From Mikania micrantha (lineage: Eukaryota > Streptophyta > Magnoliopsida > Asterales > Asteraceae), in contig CM018688.1 in NCBI GenBank assembly GCA_009363875.1, positions 57,575,001 through 57,639,000 of the forward strand: a DNA stretch of 64,000 nt, written 5' to 3'. The notes below the pieces were generated by a model, which had not been told where the DNA came from, made no database searches, and saw only the letters and a list, made by a program, of their open reading frames with translations. The position numbers were made by a program, and so were the translations under genes. Positions 43,601-53,775 of this stretch are shown one piece after another. The number at the start of each line of letters is the position of its first letter. The first letter of the stretch is position 1.

Positions 43601-44649
43601 TGGAACACAATGGTTTTGTGAGTACAACAGCAGATGTCAGTTTGTTTGTTAAAAGAAGTGGGTCAAAGGTGGCAGTGGTTCTCGTGTATGTAGATGACTT
43701 GATCATCACGGGTAACCTTGAAGCGGTCATATGTCAGTTGAAGGAAAATTTAAAGACCCGGTTCAAGATGAAGGATCTAGGAGAATTGCAACATTTCCTT
43801 GGATTGGAGGTTGAATACCAGAAAGATGGGTTGCTGCTGCACCAGAAAAAGTATACTAAAAGCTTGCTAAAGCGTTTTGGTATGGAAAGTTTGAAACCGG
43901 CTGTCACTCCATTTGAAGCCAACCAGAAATTGTATGCAGATGAAGGAAAGGAACTGGAAGATGCTACTGAATATCGAAAAATGGTTGGGAGTTTGATTTA
44001 TCTAACTTTAACAAGACCTGATATAGCTTTTTCTGTTGGAGTGTTTAGCAGGTTTATGCAAACCCCTCATAAACCACACTTAATTGCTATCCGACGGGCT
44101 CTGAGATATCTCAAAGCTACACTTGGTGATGGAGTTAAGTTCACTAAAACTCGTTCACCAGTTTTAACAGGTTTTTGTGACTCAGACTATGCAGGAGATC
44201 CGAATGGTCGAAGGTCTACTACTGGGTATTTATTCAAGTTTGGGGCAAGTCCAGTTTCTTGGTGTAGTAAACTTCAGCCAACAGTCTCCTTGTCAACGGC
44301 TGAGGCTGAGTACAGAGCCGCAACGGTTGCAGCTCAAGAACTTGTTTGGCTTGTACAACTGTTAAAAGAGCTGCACCATAATGACAAACTTCCTGTGAGG
44401 TTGTTTACCGACAATAGATCAGCTATTCAATTGGCAGAAAACCCTATTTTTCATGCTCGTACTAAGCATATTGAAGTGCACTATCATTTCATTAGAGAGA
44501 AAGTTCTAAAAGGGGAGATTGAGCTTGAGTATGTTGACACTGAAGATAAGATCGCTGATTTGTTCACAAAGGGGTTACCGGTGCAGAAACTAAAGAAGCT
44601 GTGCAAATGTCTGGGAATGGAGAGAGCTGGTGTTGAAGGGGGATGTTAA
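40614..44649 (+). pseudogene. Copia Gag-Pol polyprotein with one frameshift and one stop
   Basis: It starts at ATG 40614 (MLDLQLIGGVKKLNNQNY). In order, with residues counted from there: UBN2-type gag; CCHC knuckle with first Cys near 264 (CYKCGQKGHKARDC); protease Asp328 (WIVDSGCSNHLTGD); GAG-pre-integrase HMRLGHVSYEKL; integrase D525, D588, E624 with exact 35-residue spacing; first half of RT (QMDVHNAFLYGDL). The frame then shifts at a seven-A run (43535-43541), giving a false end at 43586. In the new frame a TAG stands at 43594-43596. After that the frame is open to 44649, with YVDDLIITGN, RNase H FCDSDYAGD and STAEAEYRAATVAAQE. With both lesions inside RT, this copy cannot make its own enzyme. 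Confidence 0.93.
44634..44643 (+). other. Polypurine tract
   Basis: The GAAGGGGGA run immediately before the 3' LTR. It overlaps the last codons of the polyprotein, so the element has almost no 3' untranslated spacer. Confidence 0.85.
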
Positions 44650-44997
44650 AGTGCAACACCAAGTCCTAGGTGGCAGTCCAGCTTGGATCAAGTTTACGTA
44701 TGCATGTCAAGTATTTTGTTATTAATGTTGGTTTTGTTTAAGTTTCTTTAATTCCTAGTTATTTGGCTAGTGGGTAGTGCTTTATTTGTTTATGGGTAGT
44801 TGGTAACATGTTAGTGGTCCACGTTTGTTAGTGGCTTATTTTCTTTGTTTGAGTATTTATTTCCTTTGTTTTCTGTACGTTGGGAATTAATCAGAAAAGA
44901 GCAAATTGTTGGCTCAATTGTTTTATGTGTGGTTTTCAGTGTTAATCTCAAGAATAGTTCGTTTGGAGTTGATCATATATCACTGTTAAAGTTAACA
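44644..44997 (+). repeat. Copia 3' LTR
   Basis: 354 bp; differs from the 5' LTR mainly around AATCA(A/G)AAAAGAGCA and GTTTT(G/A)TGTGTGG. Confidence 0.96.
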
Positions 44998-45002
44998 CTT
45001 TT

Positions 45003-45379
45003 CCTTCACTTTTTGGATAAAAAAATAACTTTTAGGGTTCGTCTTACATATAAAATGTTCTTGAGTGTTCTTGCACACACAATGAGCATCATAACTATAA
45101 GATTTCAAGATCAATCATAGACTGTATAATTACCGTTTTTAAGCATGTTTTTAGGTACGATTTAATGGTCATCATAGGATTCAATAGGATATATATAGTT
45201 TTGTTGATCAGCCAGACAAAACTTATTATGACTATGTTAACTTCTAAAACTCGTAGAATTTGGATTAACTAAGACTGCATTGAATCAATTATGTAATGAT
45301 ACGTGAACTTCCCTATAACAGTGTTTGTTACAATCATTACATCCTGACCCCCTTTCTGATATCATATGACCAAAAAACA
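45003..45379. other. Unrecognised stretch
   Basis: May include further decayed gypsy RT/RNase H on the minus strand, but no motif is clear enough to claim. Confidence 0.35.
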
Positions 45380-46623
45380 AGACTAGTGACTACCCAAAGC
45401 AACAATCAGGTAATTTGCATAGAACTGATGATTGTAAACTAACTTCAAACCGATATGAAGATGTTGTAGGTGATGGGCCATGGATGAACTGTAAATTACT
45501 ATGTCATCTAAGAAAACTGGTATGAATCGCCTTAAGGATGAAATAAATCAGTCATAGTGGCCTGAAATGTAGATGTTGTATTCATTAAGCCGAAAGGCAT
45601 TACAACACATTAATAATGCCCTGAATGCAGTTTTCTCAGTGTCTTTGTCAACGACTCTGATCTGGTAATAACTTAAGTGCAAATCCAACTTAGAAAAAAA
45701 TCATTGCTCAATACAACTCATCCATCAGTTCATAAGCATTTGGAATCAGGTATTTCTCAGCAATTGTAATTTTTAAGGCCCTATAATCCATCCACATTCT
45801 CCAAGTATTATCATTTCTCTTGACTATAAGGACCTGACTTGACTATTATGGGAATGGGGATAGCCATAGGGTCAGATGTTTGGGGGTATTGTGTTGGGTT
45901 GTATACTTGTATAGGAATAGTGTGGTAATGAGATTTGAAAGGTGGTAAAGAATAGGAATCTTGGAAGACAAACTCAAACTCAGCAAGCAATGGCCACACA
46001 AATTCAACATATCAGGGTTTTGGTTAGGTTCCAGAGCCAGATGCTGAAAGGATGCAGATTTTTGAGGTCTTGAAAAAAAAAAAATCCTTGAAGTTTATAT
46101 TTCATACCATCAATAGCAAAAAAATAAAAAAACATCTCGTTCTAGTTGTCCTGAACGGTGTTTAACGAGGTTAGCCATTGAATGCCCAGTACCACATCCA
46201 CACCTCCAATCGAAAAGGGAAAGATATCATGTTTCACAGTCAGTTCTAAAATTCGAATGATATATCATGACATACCTGGCGTCAACGGATGCTATCACCG
46301 TTACTAATTTGTACTCCATAAGGTGTTACGAACTGCATTTGTAACTTCATCTCACGTACTAGTGAGTCATAGATGAAGTTATGAGTAGACCCACTATCAA
46401 CCAAAATTAAGACTTCAGTATTATCAATTAAACCATAAATTTTCATGGTAGTTGTATATGGTTTTGCTTGAGAATTTCAAGTGGAATTTCTACTTGTAAG
46501 TGCATTATTCACTTTGGACTCATGTTCCAAAGCAACACTCATAGCACTGTACATTATTCTAGGGTTGTGAATCCTAACATCCACTTTCAATTCATATTTC
46601 AACCCATTTAGAAATACCCCCGT
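45380..46623 (-). pseudogene. Gypsy gag end, protease and RT remnants
   Basis: Read on the minus strand from right to left. A gag piece FLNGLKYELKVDVRIHNPR (about 46510-46620). A retropepsin site ILVDSGSTHNFIYDSL (about 46370-46420), characteristic of Ty3/gypsy proteases. RT remnants (about 45380-45870) with a decayed PNAYELMDELY segment and MPFGLMNTTSTFQ, corresponding to the MPFGLTNAP box of the family. Many stops and frameshifts make it long dead. Gag continues beyond the hAT insertion at 50191-50870. Integrase and both LTRs were not identified. The gag-PR-RT order fits Ty3/gypsy. Confidence 0.75.
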
Positions 46624-46764
46624 CAAGGCCGTCTCAAGTATTTATGGGCCCTAAACAGAATTTAAATTTGGGGCTCTTCTCCCACAACAAATATTTCATG
46701 TTAAAAACCTCATACTTTACCCGGGCTAGGGACCAACAACGATAAACAAAAAGTCTAATCAGTA

Positions 46765-47045
46765 ATAACAAATCAAACTAGTAGCAAATGCAAACTAAGT
46801 TGTTCAAATAATCAAATTAAAATATTCAAAATGTAAACATATTCATACTAAGCTAATCAAACTAATAAGAAATAACAAATCTGACTAACAGTAAATGCAA
46901 ACTAAGCTATTAGTGTTCAAAGAATCAATTTAAACTATCCAAAATGCAAACCAATTCAAATTAAACTAATAACATATTCGAACTAAGCAAATCAAACTAA
47001 CAGCAAATGCAATCAAGCTACAAGTTGTTCAAAATTAAACAATCA
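46765..47045. repeat. Left subterminal repeats of the hAT element
   Basis: Degenerate direct repeats of AATCAAACTAA(T/C)AGCAAATGCAAACTAAGCT-type blocks, about four copies with variable spacing. Subterminal repeats of this kind are typical transposase binding regions in hAT elements. Confidence 0.55.
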
Positions 47046-47161
47046 AGTCTCTTTGTCAACAACCTACGTCTCCCGAGTCCCGCATGGTGCTTTACTCTCT
47101 TTGTTTCGCGATACATTTTTATTACACTCGTATTTTACACAAGTATAATCTTATTAACGCA

Positions 47162-49261
47162 ATGGCTCAGTCTACATCTTCTGTCGGTCAAGGTTCTAAC
47201 GTCGAAGTTACCGTTGTTCGTGTTCTTATGCATAATAGGAACATGGAAATATGGTGTAACTGAGATTTAGTTGAGATGAGTGATATGTCTCAAAAGGCTC
47301 GTTGCAAGTATTGTGGTATGCTTCTTGCAAAAGAATCAAACTCGAGTTTGAAGAAACATATTACCAAACCATTTTGCAACGCGTTGAAGAATGACCCGGA
47401 AAGTCAACAAACACAAATCGGTAATGATGGTGGAATTTTTCACTATGACGTAGATGACATTCGTGATAGAATGGCGAAGTTTGTGATTCAAGAGGCGTTG
47501 CCGTTTGGATATTTCGACAACCCTTGTTTAACAAACATGATTCGAGATACGCTTCAACCTCGTCATAATCATGTAAGTCGAAGGACGCTAAGGCGTCATT
47601 GTTTAAAAATGTGGAACAACGCAAAAAGAGATTTGATCTTATTTTTCGAAAAACTAAACACTGGTGTAAACTTAACAACAGACGTTTGGTCTGCACCACA
47701 TGGTTTACCGGAATCGTATATTTGCGTCACCGCCCATTGGGTAGATCCCAGTTCATGGCAAATGATAAAACGTACGATTGCTTTTGAACTTTTCTTGTAT
47801 CCACATACGGCTGAATATTTGTTTAAACTATTAGATTTCGTAATAACACAATTTAATTTGGAAAAGAAACTATTTTCAATAGCATTTGATAATGCTTCAA
47901 ACAACACTGCTGCAGTGGAAAAATTAAAATTAAAATACACACCATTTTGCAACGGTATATTTTTCCACAGTCGATGTGTAGCACATATTATTAACTTAGC
48001 GGTGCAAGATGGTCTTTCTTCACCAAATCTTGAAGCTTTCAAAACTGGTTTTAGAAATATGATACATGATGGTTTTAAAAAAAGTAGAAGAACATTTACC
48101 GAATACAAAAAATTTTGTAGAGATACGAACAGACCTTGTTATGGTCCTAATTAGGATGTACCTACTCGGTGGAACTCAACTTTTAAAATGTTTGAAAGTG
48201 CTTTAAAACAAAGAGCAATTTTACAAACATTTCATACGAGTCTTTATGAAGGTTGTTTCGCCGAACAATTTTCGCCCTTGGCTTGGGAGAATATTCAAGA
48301 TTTAACTGATTTTCTTGAAGATTTTAAAACCGTCACTACAAAATTATCAGGGGTTTATTATCCTACTAGTCCATTAGTGTTATCAGAATTGTATTTGATG
48401 ACGTCAAATTTAAAAAATTTTGAAATGAAAAACCAAATGTTTGAAGAAATGGTAAAACCAATGAAAGTCAAATTAAAGAAATATTTTATAGATTTACCAC
48501 CCGTGTTTACTTATGCCGCTGCTTTAAACCCAATTTTGAATGTTACGGGAGTTGAATGTTTGATAGACGAAATAAATGACAATTTGGATATCCATGAAGA
48601 AGATCCAAAATTTTCAAATGATGCAAAAAAAAGTTTTCAACATAGTTTACAAAGTATGTATGAATTTTATATAATTAAATATGGTCCTAATATAAACATA
48701 CGTACGAGCACGAGCGCATTAAGCTCGAGTAGTAAACCTCGTGATCCGCTTCTTAGTTTATTTAATACCGTTCGTAATGAAACGGCAAAACAACAAAGGG
48801 GTAACACTTCTTCAAGTGAGCTCAGAAGGTATAGTGGAACAGATTTTGTGTCCACTTTTCAATCCAAGGATTATCACAATTTAGACCTTTTGTCATGGTG
48901 GAAAGGAAAGGAATCCGATTATCCGATTCTAGCCACTATGGCACGTCATTTACTAACCGTTCAAGCTTCTATGGTGGCTTCGAAATCTGCATTTTCTCTT
49001 AGTGGCAGGGTATTATCTTTACGAAGAACAAGACTTACTCCGGAATCAGTAGAGATGTGTATTTGCTCAAAGGATCACTTGGACACGATCGATCGAATTC
49101 AAAACATAACAAACCTCGAAGATGAAATCGAACTTGAAACAAGGGTACACGAAGAGGAGACGGAGGAAGGATTATCTCCCGACATATCTGATGAAGAACT
49201 TGCACAAGAAGCTCGTACTCGTAAACGTACGCAAACGCAAATGCAAACGGAAACGCAATAA
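47162..49261 (+). pseudogene. hAT transposase with BED zinc finger, two in-frame stops
   Basis: One continuous frame of about 700 codons from ATG 47162 to TAA 49259, broken only by TGA at 47261-47263 and TAG at 48152-48154. A BED-type zinc finger CKYCGMLLAKESNSSLKKHI (about 47300-47380) binds the transposon ends. The RNase-H-like catalytic region holds NLTTDVWSAPHGLPESYICV, where the first catalytic Asp is expected, and FDNASNNTAAVEKL, then FFHSRCVAHIINL. The C-terminal hAT dimerisation region has LDLLSWWKGKESDYPILATM and ASKSAFSLSGRVL near 48890-49020. The length suits RICESLEEPER-like plant hAT transposases. The stops make it inactive or dependent on other copies; no frameshift was seen. 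Confidence 0.88.
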
Positions 49262-49305
49262 AACGCATGTTCTTAAGTTATTGTATTTGTATTTATCTTC
49301 TTAAG

Positions 49306-49835
49306 TATTTTTTTTATTATTTATGTATGCCTTTTTTTTTAATAATTAAAAGAGGATTAAATGTTAAATATGTTATTTTTATTTTTATGTTATGCATGTA
49401 ATTTATTGTAAAATTATTAGAAATAATTATGAATTTTTTTAATATTATTTTTTTATTATTTATGTATGTATTTTTTTAAATTATTAAAATAGATATAAAT
49501 GTATTTAAGTTATTTTTATTTTTATGTTATGTATGTAATTTATTGTAAAATTATTAGAAATAATAATGAATTTTTTTAATATTATTATTTTTTTTATTTA
49601 TGTTCTTAAATCAAGTATTTTTTTTATTATTTATGTATGTCTTTTTTTAAATAATTGAAATAAAAATAAATGTATTTAAGTTATTTTTAAGTTATGTATG
49701 TAATTTATTGTAAATTATTAGAAATAATAATGAATTTTTTTAATATTATTTTCTTTTTATTTATGTTCTTAAGAATTTTTTTTATTTATGTATGCACATT
49801 TTTTAAAAAATTAAAAAAAAGAATTTTTTTTTAAA
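49306..49835. repeat. AT-rich tandem repeats, about 3.5 units of 140-170 bp
   Basis: Units begin TTTTTTTATTATTTATGTATG near 49308, 49449, 49617 and 49776. Each runs through GTAATTTATTGTAAAATTAT and TTAGAAATAAT. Located between the transposase stop and the right end of the hAT element. Confidence 0.75.
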
Positions 49836-49837
49836 CA

Positions 49838-49985
49838 GGAACCGGTTGGAACCGGTAAGTGTACCCGGTTCCACCGGTTATAGATATGAAAACTTGAAAG
49901 CGGTTCCAAACCGGTTCCACCGAACCCGATGGTGTCTTGAACCCAGTTCCAAACCGGTTCCGGTTCCTTTTTGAACCCGGTTTGC
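49838..49985. repeat. Cluster of GGAACCGGTT/ACCGGTTCC motifs
   Basis: About eight copies of ACCGGTT or GGTTCC palindrome-like motifs (for example GGAACCGGTT, AAACCGGTTCC, CCCGGTTCCACCGG) lie in 150 bp close to the right end of the hAT element. The cluster ends AACCCGGTTTGCCCATGTC. Probably subterminal transposase binding sites. Confidence 0.7.
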
Positions 49986-50190
49986 CCATGTCTACTCACG
50001 CCTCTTAATTTTAGATGCTAGAAAGTGGAAACTGGAAAGCCTAGAATATGCAATCGGTTATAACATATATGCTTCTTCACAAGCCCGCATTTAAAGCCCA
50101 AATATATTATACATAATTTAAAAATAGGGGCCTATAAAAATGGGGGCCCTAGACAAAAGCCTAATCTTCAAGCCTATTGGACCGGCCCTG

Positions 50191-50870
50191 CTCCCAGTAA
50201 ATAATCGTCTCGCCAGGGAGATACCCAAGACGATCCCTTGGCAAACACTTGATGGTATTCTTGAACGCTACAAATTTGTTTGATGTTACATAAGAATTCA
50301 TCTAGATTTTGGAACTCGGGTTCTCGCTACTAAAGGAAGGGCGCTTTCCTTCGTTGAACACAAGACACACGGGGACAAATCCAATCCCTCCATTCTTTGA
50401 TCTCAATTCGTCGGGCCAAAATTCTTTTGTAGTGTATGAGTAAACTCATCCCATAACATCAATGGTTTGTCAACCGTTACCTAAGAATAGACATCCAATG
50501 CAGTGGCGAAGCTTCACCATAATCCCAGGGGAGCGAACTAATTTTTTGTTTTCCAGGGGGGGCGAAATAAAGGTTTTTAAAAAATTTTACACTACGTATC
50601 GGAAAATTTACACTACTGCACGAAAAAACAGGGGGGCGGTCTGAATAAACCTTCGCCCATGATCCAATGCATCACCCTCCAAATGCATGGATGTGATGTC
50701 CACCTTCTCCTCTTCTACGATGTTATAATAACAGAAGTACTTCTCTCTTCCTTCAGAATCCTCCCTCAAAAATCCCCTTCACTGTACGTAACATGGAAAA
50801 TCTGTCTTGTAGTAGCTAGGGTTTGATTTGGGTCTAGGGTCTCTAAGAACTCTCGCCTTCATCATAGCGA
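50191..50870 (-). pseudogene. Gypsy gag pseudogene, 5' part
   Basis: Read on the minus strand from about 50862: MKARVLRDPRPKSNP, then YFCYYNIVEEEKVDI and TSMHLEG, matching the AEKYFRYY..MYLEGDAL-type start of Ty3/gypsy Gag. Later SVQEYHQVFAKGSSWV precedes the hAT insertion point. It has several stops and is split by a 161 bp MITE at 50501-50661. It continues at 46623 on the other side of the hAT element. Confidence 0.65.
50501..50661. mobile_element. 161 bp hAT-type MITE with perfect 8 bp TSD
   Basis: The left end CAGTGGCGAAGC and the complement of the right end, CATGGGCGAAGG, are imperfect inverted repeats. A perfect 8 bp duplication ATCCAATG lies at 50493-50500 and 50662-50669. The G-rich GGGGGGCG motif near both ends is shared with the 735 bp element at 51765. 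Confidence 0.9.
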
Positions 50871-51235
50871 TTACCTTGAAAGTGATCCTTTACTTTAAGC
50901 GTTGATAGTCTCTAATTTTGCAGTAATTGCCGTCAGCTGCATGCGATTGGGTCAGACGTATTACTCACACATTATCGTTGGGATTGTTCCGGGTGTGAAC
51001 CATGTCGAATTTTCCCTCAAAATCGATAGATATAGAAATTGAAACAAATTAAACACTTGATAGAATCAAAGAAACTTAATCGGCCCGATTTGAGATGGTA
51101 AGTCTCCAATTACAACGAAATTTAGATGCAAAACATAAGAACTCCCAATTGAAAACAACCTATTACTAATACGTAAAGTACAATCTTTATAATTTTTTCC
51201 TTCTTTTTCCTCCGTAAATAAACCAACATACTTAT
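50871..51235. other. Unrecognised stretch
   Basis: Probably the untranslated leader of the minus-strand gypsy element. No LTR boundary or primer site could be fixed. Confidence 0.4.
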
Positions 51236-51583
51236 TGGTACGAGACTTTGATTTTAACATGTTGATCACAAGATATCACAAAACAATTATATGGAATATT
51301 CAACAGAACCTCACTTACTGAACTTGGAAAAAAAAACAATTCATTCAGAAACAAAAGAAGAATACACAATTACCTAAATATGCTACTAAGCCACAAACAC
51401 CACAAGCCAAAACATGCGTACGTGAACAAATAAACATGCGAACGTGAAATCATGGGAAAACATCTTCCTATTTTTTTGACCCATTAACTAAAAACTTAAC
51501 ATAATAAAGACATATTAAAACACCAAATTAACTAATGAAAATAATCTCTTCTTTGACACATCCAACATTAAACTTACCCAACA
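51236..51583 (-). repeat. 3' LTR of the gag-only element
   Basis: 348 bp, plus strand TGGTACGAGACT...ACCCAACA. Its first 65 bp match 53367-53430. The right boundary is set by the CCAACA end next to the purine tract. Confidence 0.7.
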
Positions 51584-51662
51584 ATAACCCCCGTAAGTTA
51601 ATGTCGGTTCTTGCTTCAAAGTAGTGTAGGCTCTTCCATTCTATCAAATTGGCCTCTTTCTC

Positions 51663-53223
51663 CTAAACCTTCCATTTGGTACATTCATTTGCAAAATGTC
51701 CAAATGCTCCACACTCGTAACACCTAAATCTATTTTTATCTCCACAACTTGAGCCTCTTCAATGCAATGGCGGAGCTTCAAAGGAATCACAGGGGGGCAA
51801 AAACTTACGTGAATTCAAAAAATTCTTTTCCAGTCGATCGGTGTGTCTCGGTTAGTTGGGTTAAATGTACAGGTCATTGATTCGGGTTAAGTCGGGTCAA
51901 ACAATAAAAGTATAAGTAGCTAATAATTATCATTATGATTGAAAAAAAGTGAGTACCTCAATATCCTGAATATTAACATTAAAATAGGTTGCTCTTGAAA
52001 TAATTTATGAATAAAAAATAAAATTACCAACTAGAATTGTGTCAAGATTAGCCGGTGAAATGGTTGTTGCTAAGCTACTTGAAGGGAATGGGACGGTGGT
52101 TGGAATCTGTGGTGGTGGAACGGGGGCGGACGATGTGGACCTCCGATGGGAAACAAGAAAAAGAAAGAAAATATGGTAGAAAGTATGGAGGAAAAAAGGA
52201 GAGATTTAAGTATTTAGGAGAAATACAAGGGAACAAAATAAATGGCGGTTGTTAATATAGGTAATTTTTGAAGTTAGTTTTTGTATTTAATAATTAGAAA
52301 AATAATAGTTTTTATTTAAAAGAGATTGTAATATAATTTTTTTTCAATCAGCGAGTGAAACCGATTTTTTTTCAATTAGCGGGACGAAATCAAAATTTTT
52401 TTAAAAAATTAACCTTTCGGCCCGAAAATAACCCTACTCACGAAAAAAAGAGGGGGGGGGGCGGTCACCCCTCTTGGTCCCTTAATAGCTACGCCCATGC
52501 TTCCATGTCCTCTTTCACCTCTACCGAACCTCTTCCTTGACCTATTCCTCTACCATATTGGCTTTCTTCATGTTCACCATTAATTATCAAGAGTTGTCCT
52601 TGAACTTCATCCTTTTCATCATGAATTTTGAGCCTTTCTTCGTAAGCTTTGAGTATTCCTAGAACTTTAAAGGACATAACCTCAAGATCATAGTATTGCT
52701 CGATAGAGGCAACAATAGGTAAATATCTATTTGGCATTGAATTGAAAAACTTTCTCATTATCACTTCTTCTTCAAGCCTTGAACCGAGACTCTTGAATTT
52801 AGCCACAATAGCACCAATTTTTCCCCAAAATTCATTGATAGTCTCGTTCTCCTTCATCTTTAGTATCTCTAATTCACTCCTTAGAGTTTGCAACCTAGCT
52901 TTCTGAACCTGATCAGCACCTAAATACCAGACCCGAATCGATTCCCAAACATCCTTTGCGTCTTTGTGTTTGGCCACTTGTAGGATGATATCTTCGGGTA
53001 GAGTTTGGAAGATAATGGCTTTAGTAGTGTAGTTTCTCTTTTCTTCAGCAATTACTCCGGTGACCTGGTCTATAGCCACCCAAATACCATACACCCGTAG
53101 AAATATTTCAAACAAAATTGACCACGAAGGGTAGTTGGTTTTGGTTAGTCTTGGACATTGAAGTGGCATGTTACTTTGCTCGCAGACTGCAACATTTCCT
53201 TTATTTGCTGCCATGTTTTCCAT
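51663..53223 (-). pseudogene. Copia-type Gag, split by a MITE
   Basis: It starts at ATG on the minus strand (53221-53223), MENMAANKGNVAVCEQ. The UBN2-type capsid region shows RLTKTNYPSWSILFEIF, LPEDIILQVAKHKDAKDVW and RLQTLRSELEILKMKENETI. The 735 bp hAT MITE enters at 52499/52500. Beyond it the frame resumes with the zinc knuckle CYECGAFGHFANEC (51681-51722) and ends at TAG (51663-51665), only about 80 bp before the 3' LTR. The product would be about 272 residues without the insert, although the retained length is not a multiple of three, so one small indel is likely. There is no protease, integrase, RT or RNase H. It would depend on a partner element for replication. Confidence 0.78.
51765..52499. 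mobile_element. 735 bp hAT-type MITE inside gag
   Basis: The left end CAATGGCGGAGCTTC and the complement of the right end, CATGGGCGTAGCTA, form imperfect inverted repeats. The 8 bp flanks are CTTCAATG (51757-51764) and CTTCCATG (52500-52507), 7 of 8 identical. It shares end motifs and the GGGGGGCGG tract with the MITE at 50501. The ORF at 52055-52255 inside it shows no transposase motif. Confidence 0.85.
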
Positions 53224-53348
53224 CTTTCTTTCTCGATCTTGCTATCTTGCTTTTACCTTGCTTCGTCTTGCCACTAATCAACCAACTTTCACCAATCTAT
53301 TTTCTTGCTGCTTGCGGTCTTTCTCACGATCCGATTACATGAGCCTAC

Positions 53349-53361
53349 GGCTTTGATACCA
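53349..53361 (-). other. tRNA-iMet-like primer binding site
   Basis: Minus strand TGGTATCAAAGCC, five bases from the LTR, one mismatch to the usual TGGTATCAGAGCC. Confidence 0.8.
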
Positions 53362-53366
53362 AGTAC

Positions 53367-53430
53367 TGGTAAGAGACTTTGATTTTAACAGGTTGATCAC
53401 AAGATATTACAAAACAATTATATTGAATAT
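53367..53430 (-). repeat. Truncated 5' LTR of the gag-only element
   Basis: 64 bp matching the start of 51236-51583 (GAGACTTTGATTTTAACA, TTGATCACAAGATAT). Homology stops abruptly at GAATATT. Confidence 0.8.
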
Positions 53431-53775
53431 TTTCTACATCTTAATCTCAGTGATGTCAAGGGCAATGTTTCTTTCACAAGGGATGAAGTAGCCATGACCT
53501 TTCGGTTAATAGGGTACGAAGGTCCTCTCCCTTGAACTACTTATTTGAAGGGTAGAGTGTCCTATAATTACAAGTACCTCCTACATGTGTTTTTACGTTG
53601 TCTGTCAAATAAAACCGGTGGTTGGGATCAAATTCCTTCTGATTTGGCTTCGGTTATTCATGGGTTGAACTCTAATCACCTGTTTACCTTTTCATCATTT
53701 GTTTTTAATAACTTGGTGGACAATCTGTCATCACCAAAGAAATTTTGTATGTATCCCAGATTTTTACAATCTGTG
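53431..53775 (+). pseudogene. Fragment of a Sirevirus-type 3' ORF
   Basis: It aligns with 34845-35195 of the young element at roughly 80% DNA identity. Shared protein segments include KGRVSYNYKYL, NKTGGWDQIPSDLAS and SSPKKFCM.PRFLQ. An in-frame TGA (about 53534) breaks it. It stops abruptly at TTTTTACAATC and is joined on the left to a truncated copia LTR and on the right to a truncated gypsy LTR. It belongs to a different, older subfamily than the intact element. Confidence 0.8.

Larger units (their letters stand above)
40232..44997 (+). mobile_element. Compact Ty1/copia retrotransposon, 4.8 kb
   Basis: LTRs of 354 bp at both ends (40232-40585 and 44644-44997), TG...CA. A perfect 5 bp target duplication CTTTT lies at 40227-40231 and 44998-45002. 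The primer binding site is at 40588-40600 and the purine tract GAAGGGGGA directly precedes the 3' LTR. One gag-pol reading frame fills the interior but is broken at two places. The LTRs differ at about four sites by eye (about 1%), suggesting some 0.4 million years at 1.3e-8 per site per year. Confidence 0.95.
46624..50190 (+). mobile_element. hAT transposon, 3.6 kb, inserted in gypsy gag
   Basis: The left end CAAGGCCGTCTCAA and the complement of the right end, CAGGGCCGGTCCAA, match at 11 of 14 positions; TIRs starting CAGGGCC are frequent in plant hAT elements. Flanking 8 bp are ACCCCCGT (46616-46623) and CTCCCAGT (50191-50198), 5 of 8 identical, which I read as a decayed 8 bp target duplication. 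Support comes from the host gag: its reading (DYLLG, then FLNGLKYELK) resumes across the insertion. Inside are a transposase pseudogene, a left subterminal repeat region, AT-rich tandem repeats and an ACCGGTT cluster. Possibly two nested hAT elements; see findings. Confidence 0.75.
51236..53430 (-). mobile_element. Copia-type gag-only LTR element, truncated at 5' LTR
   Basis: Minus-strand element. The 3' LTR is 51236-51583 (348 bp, TGTTGGGT...TACCA on the minus strand). A purine tract (ACGGGGGTTAT) abuts it. Then comes a gag ending shortly after its zinc knuckle, with no pol. The primer binding site is at 53349-53361. Only the first 64 bp of the 5' LTR remain (53367-53430), after which unrelated sequence starts. 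About 1.04 kb of internal DNA remains once the inserted MITE is removed. It resembles the non-autonomous gag-only retrotransposons (TR-GAG type) known in plants. Confidence 0.75.
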
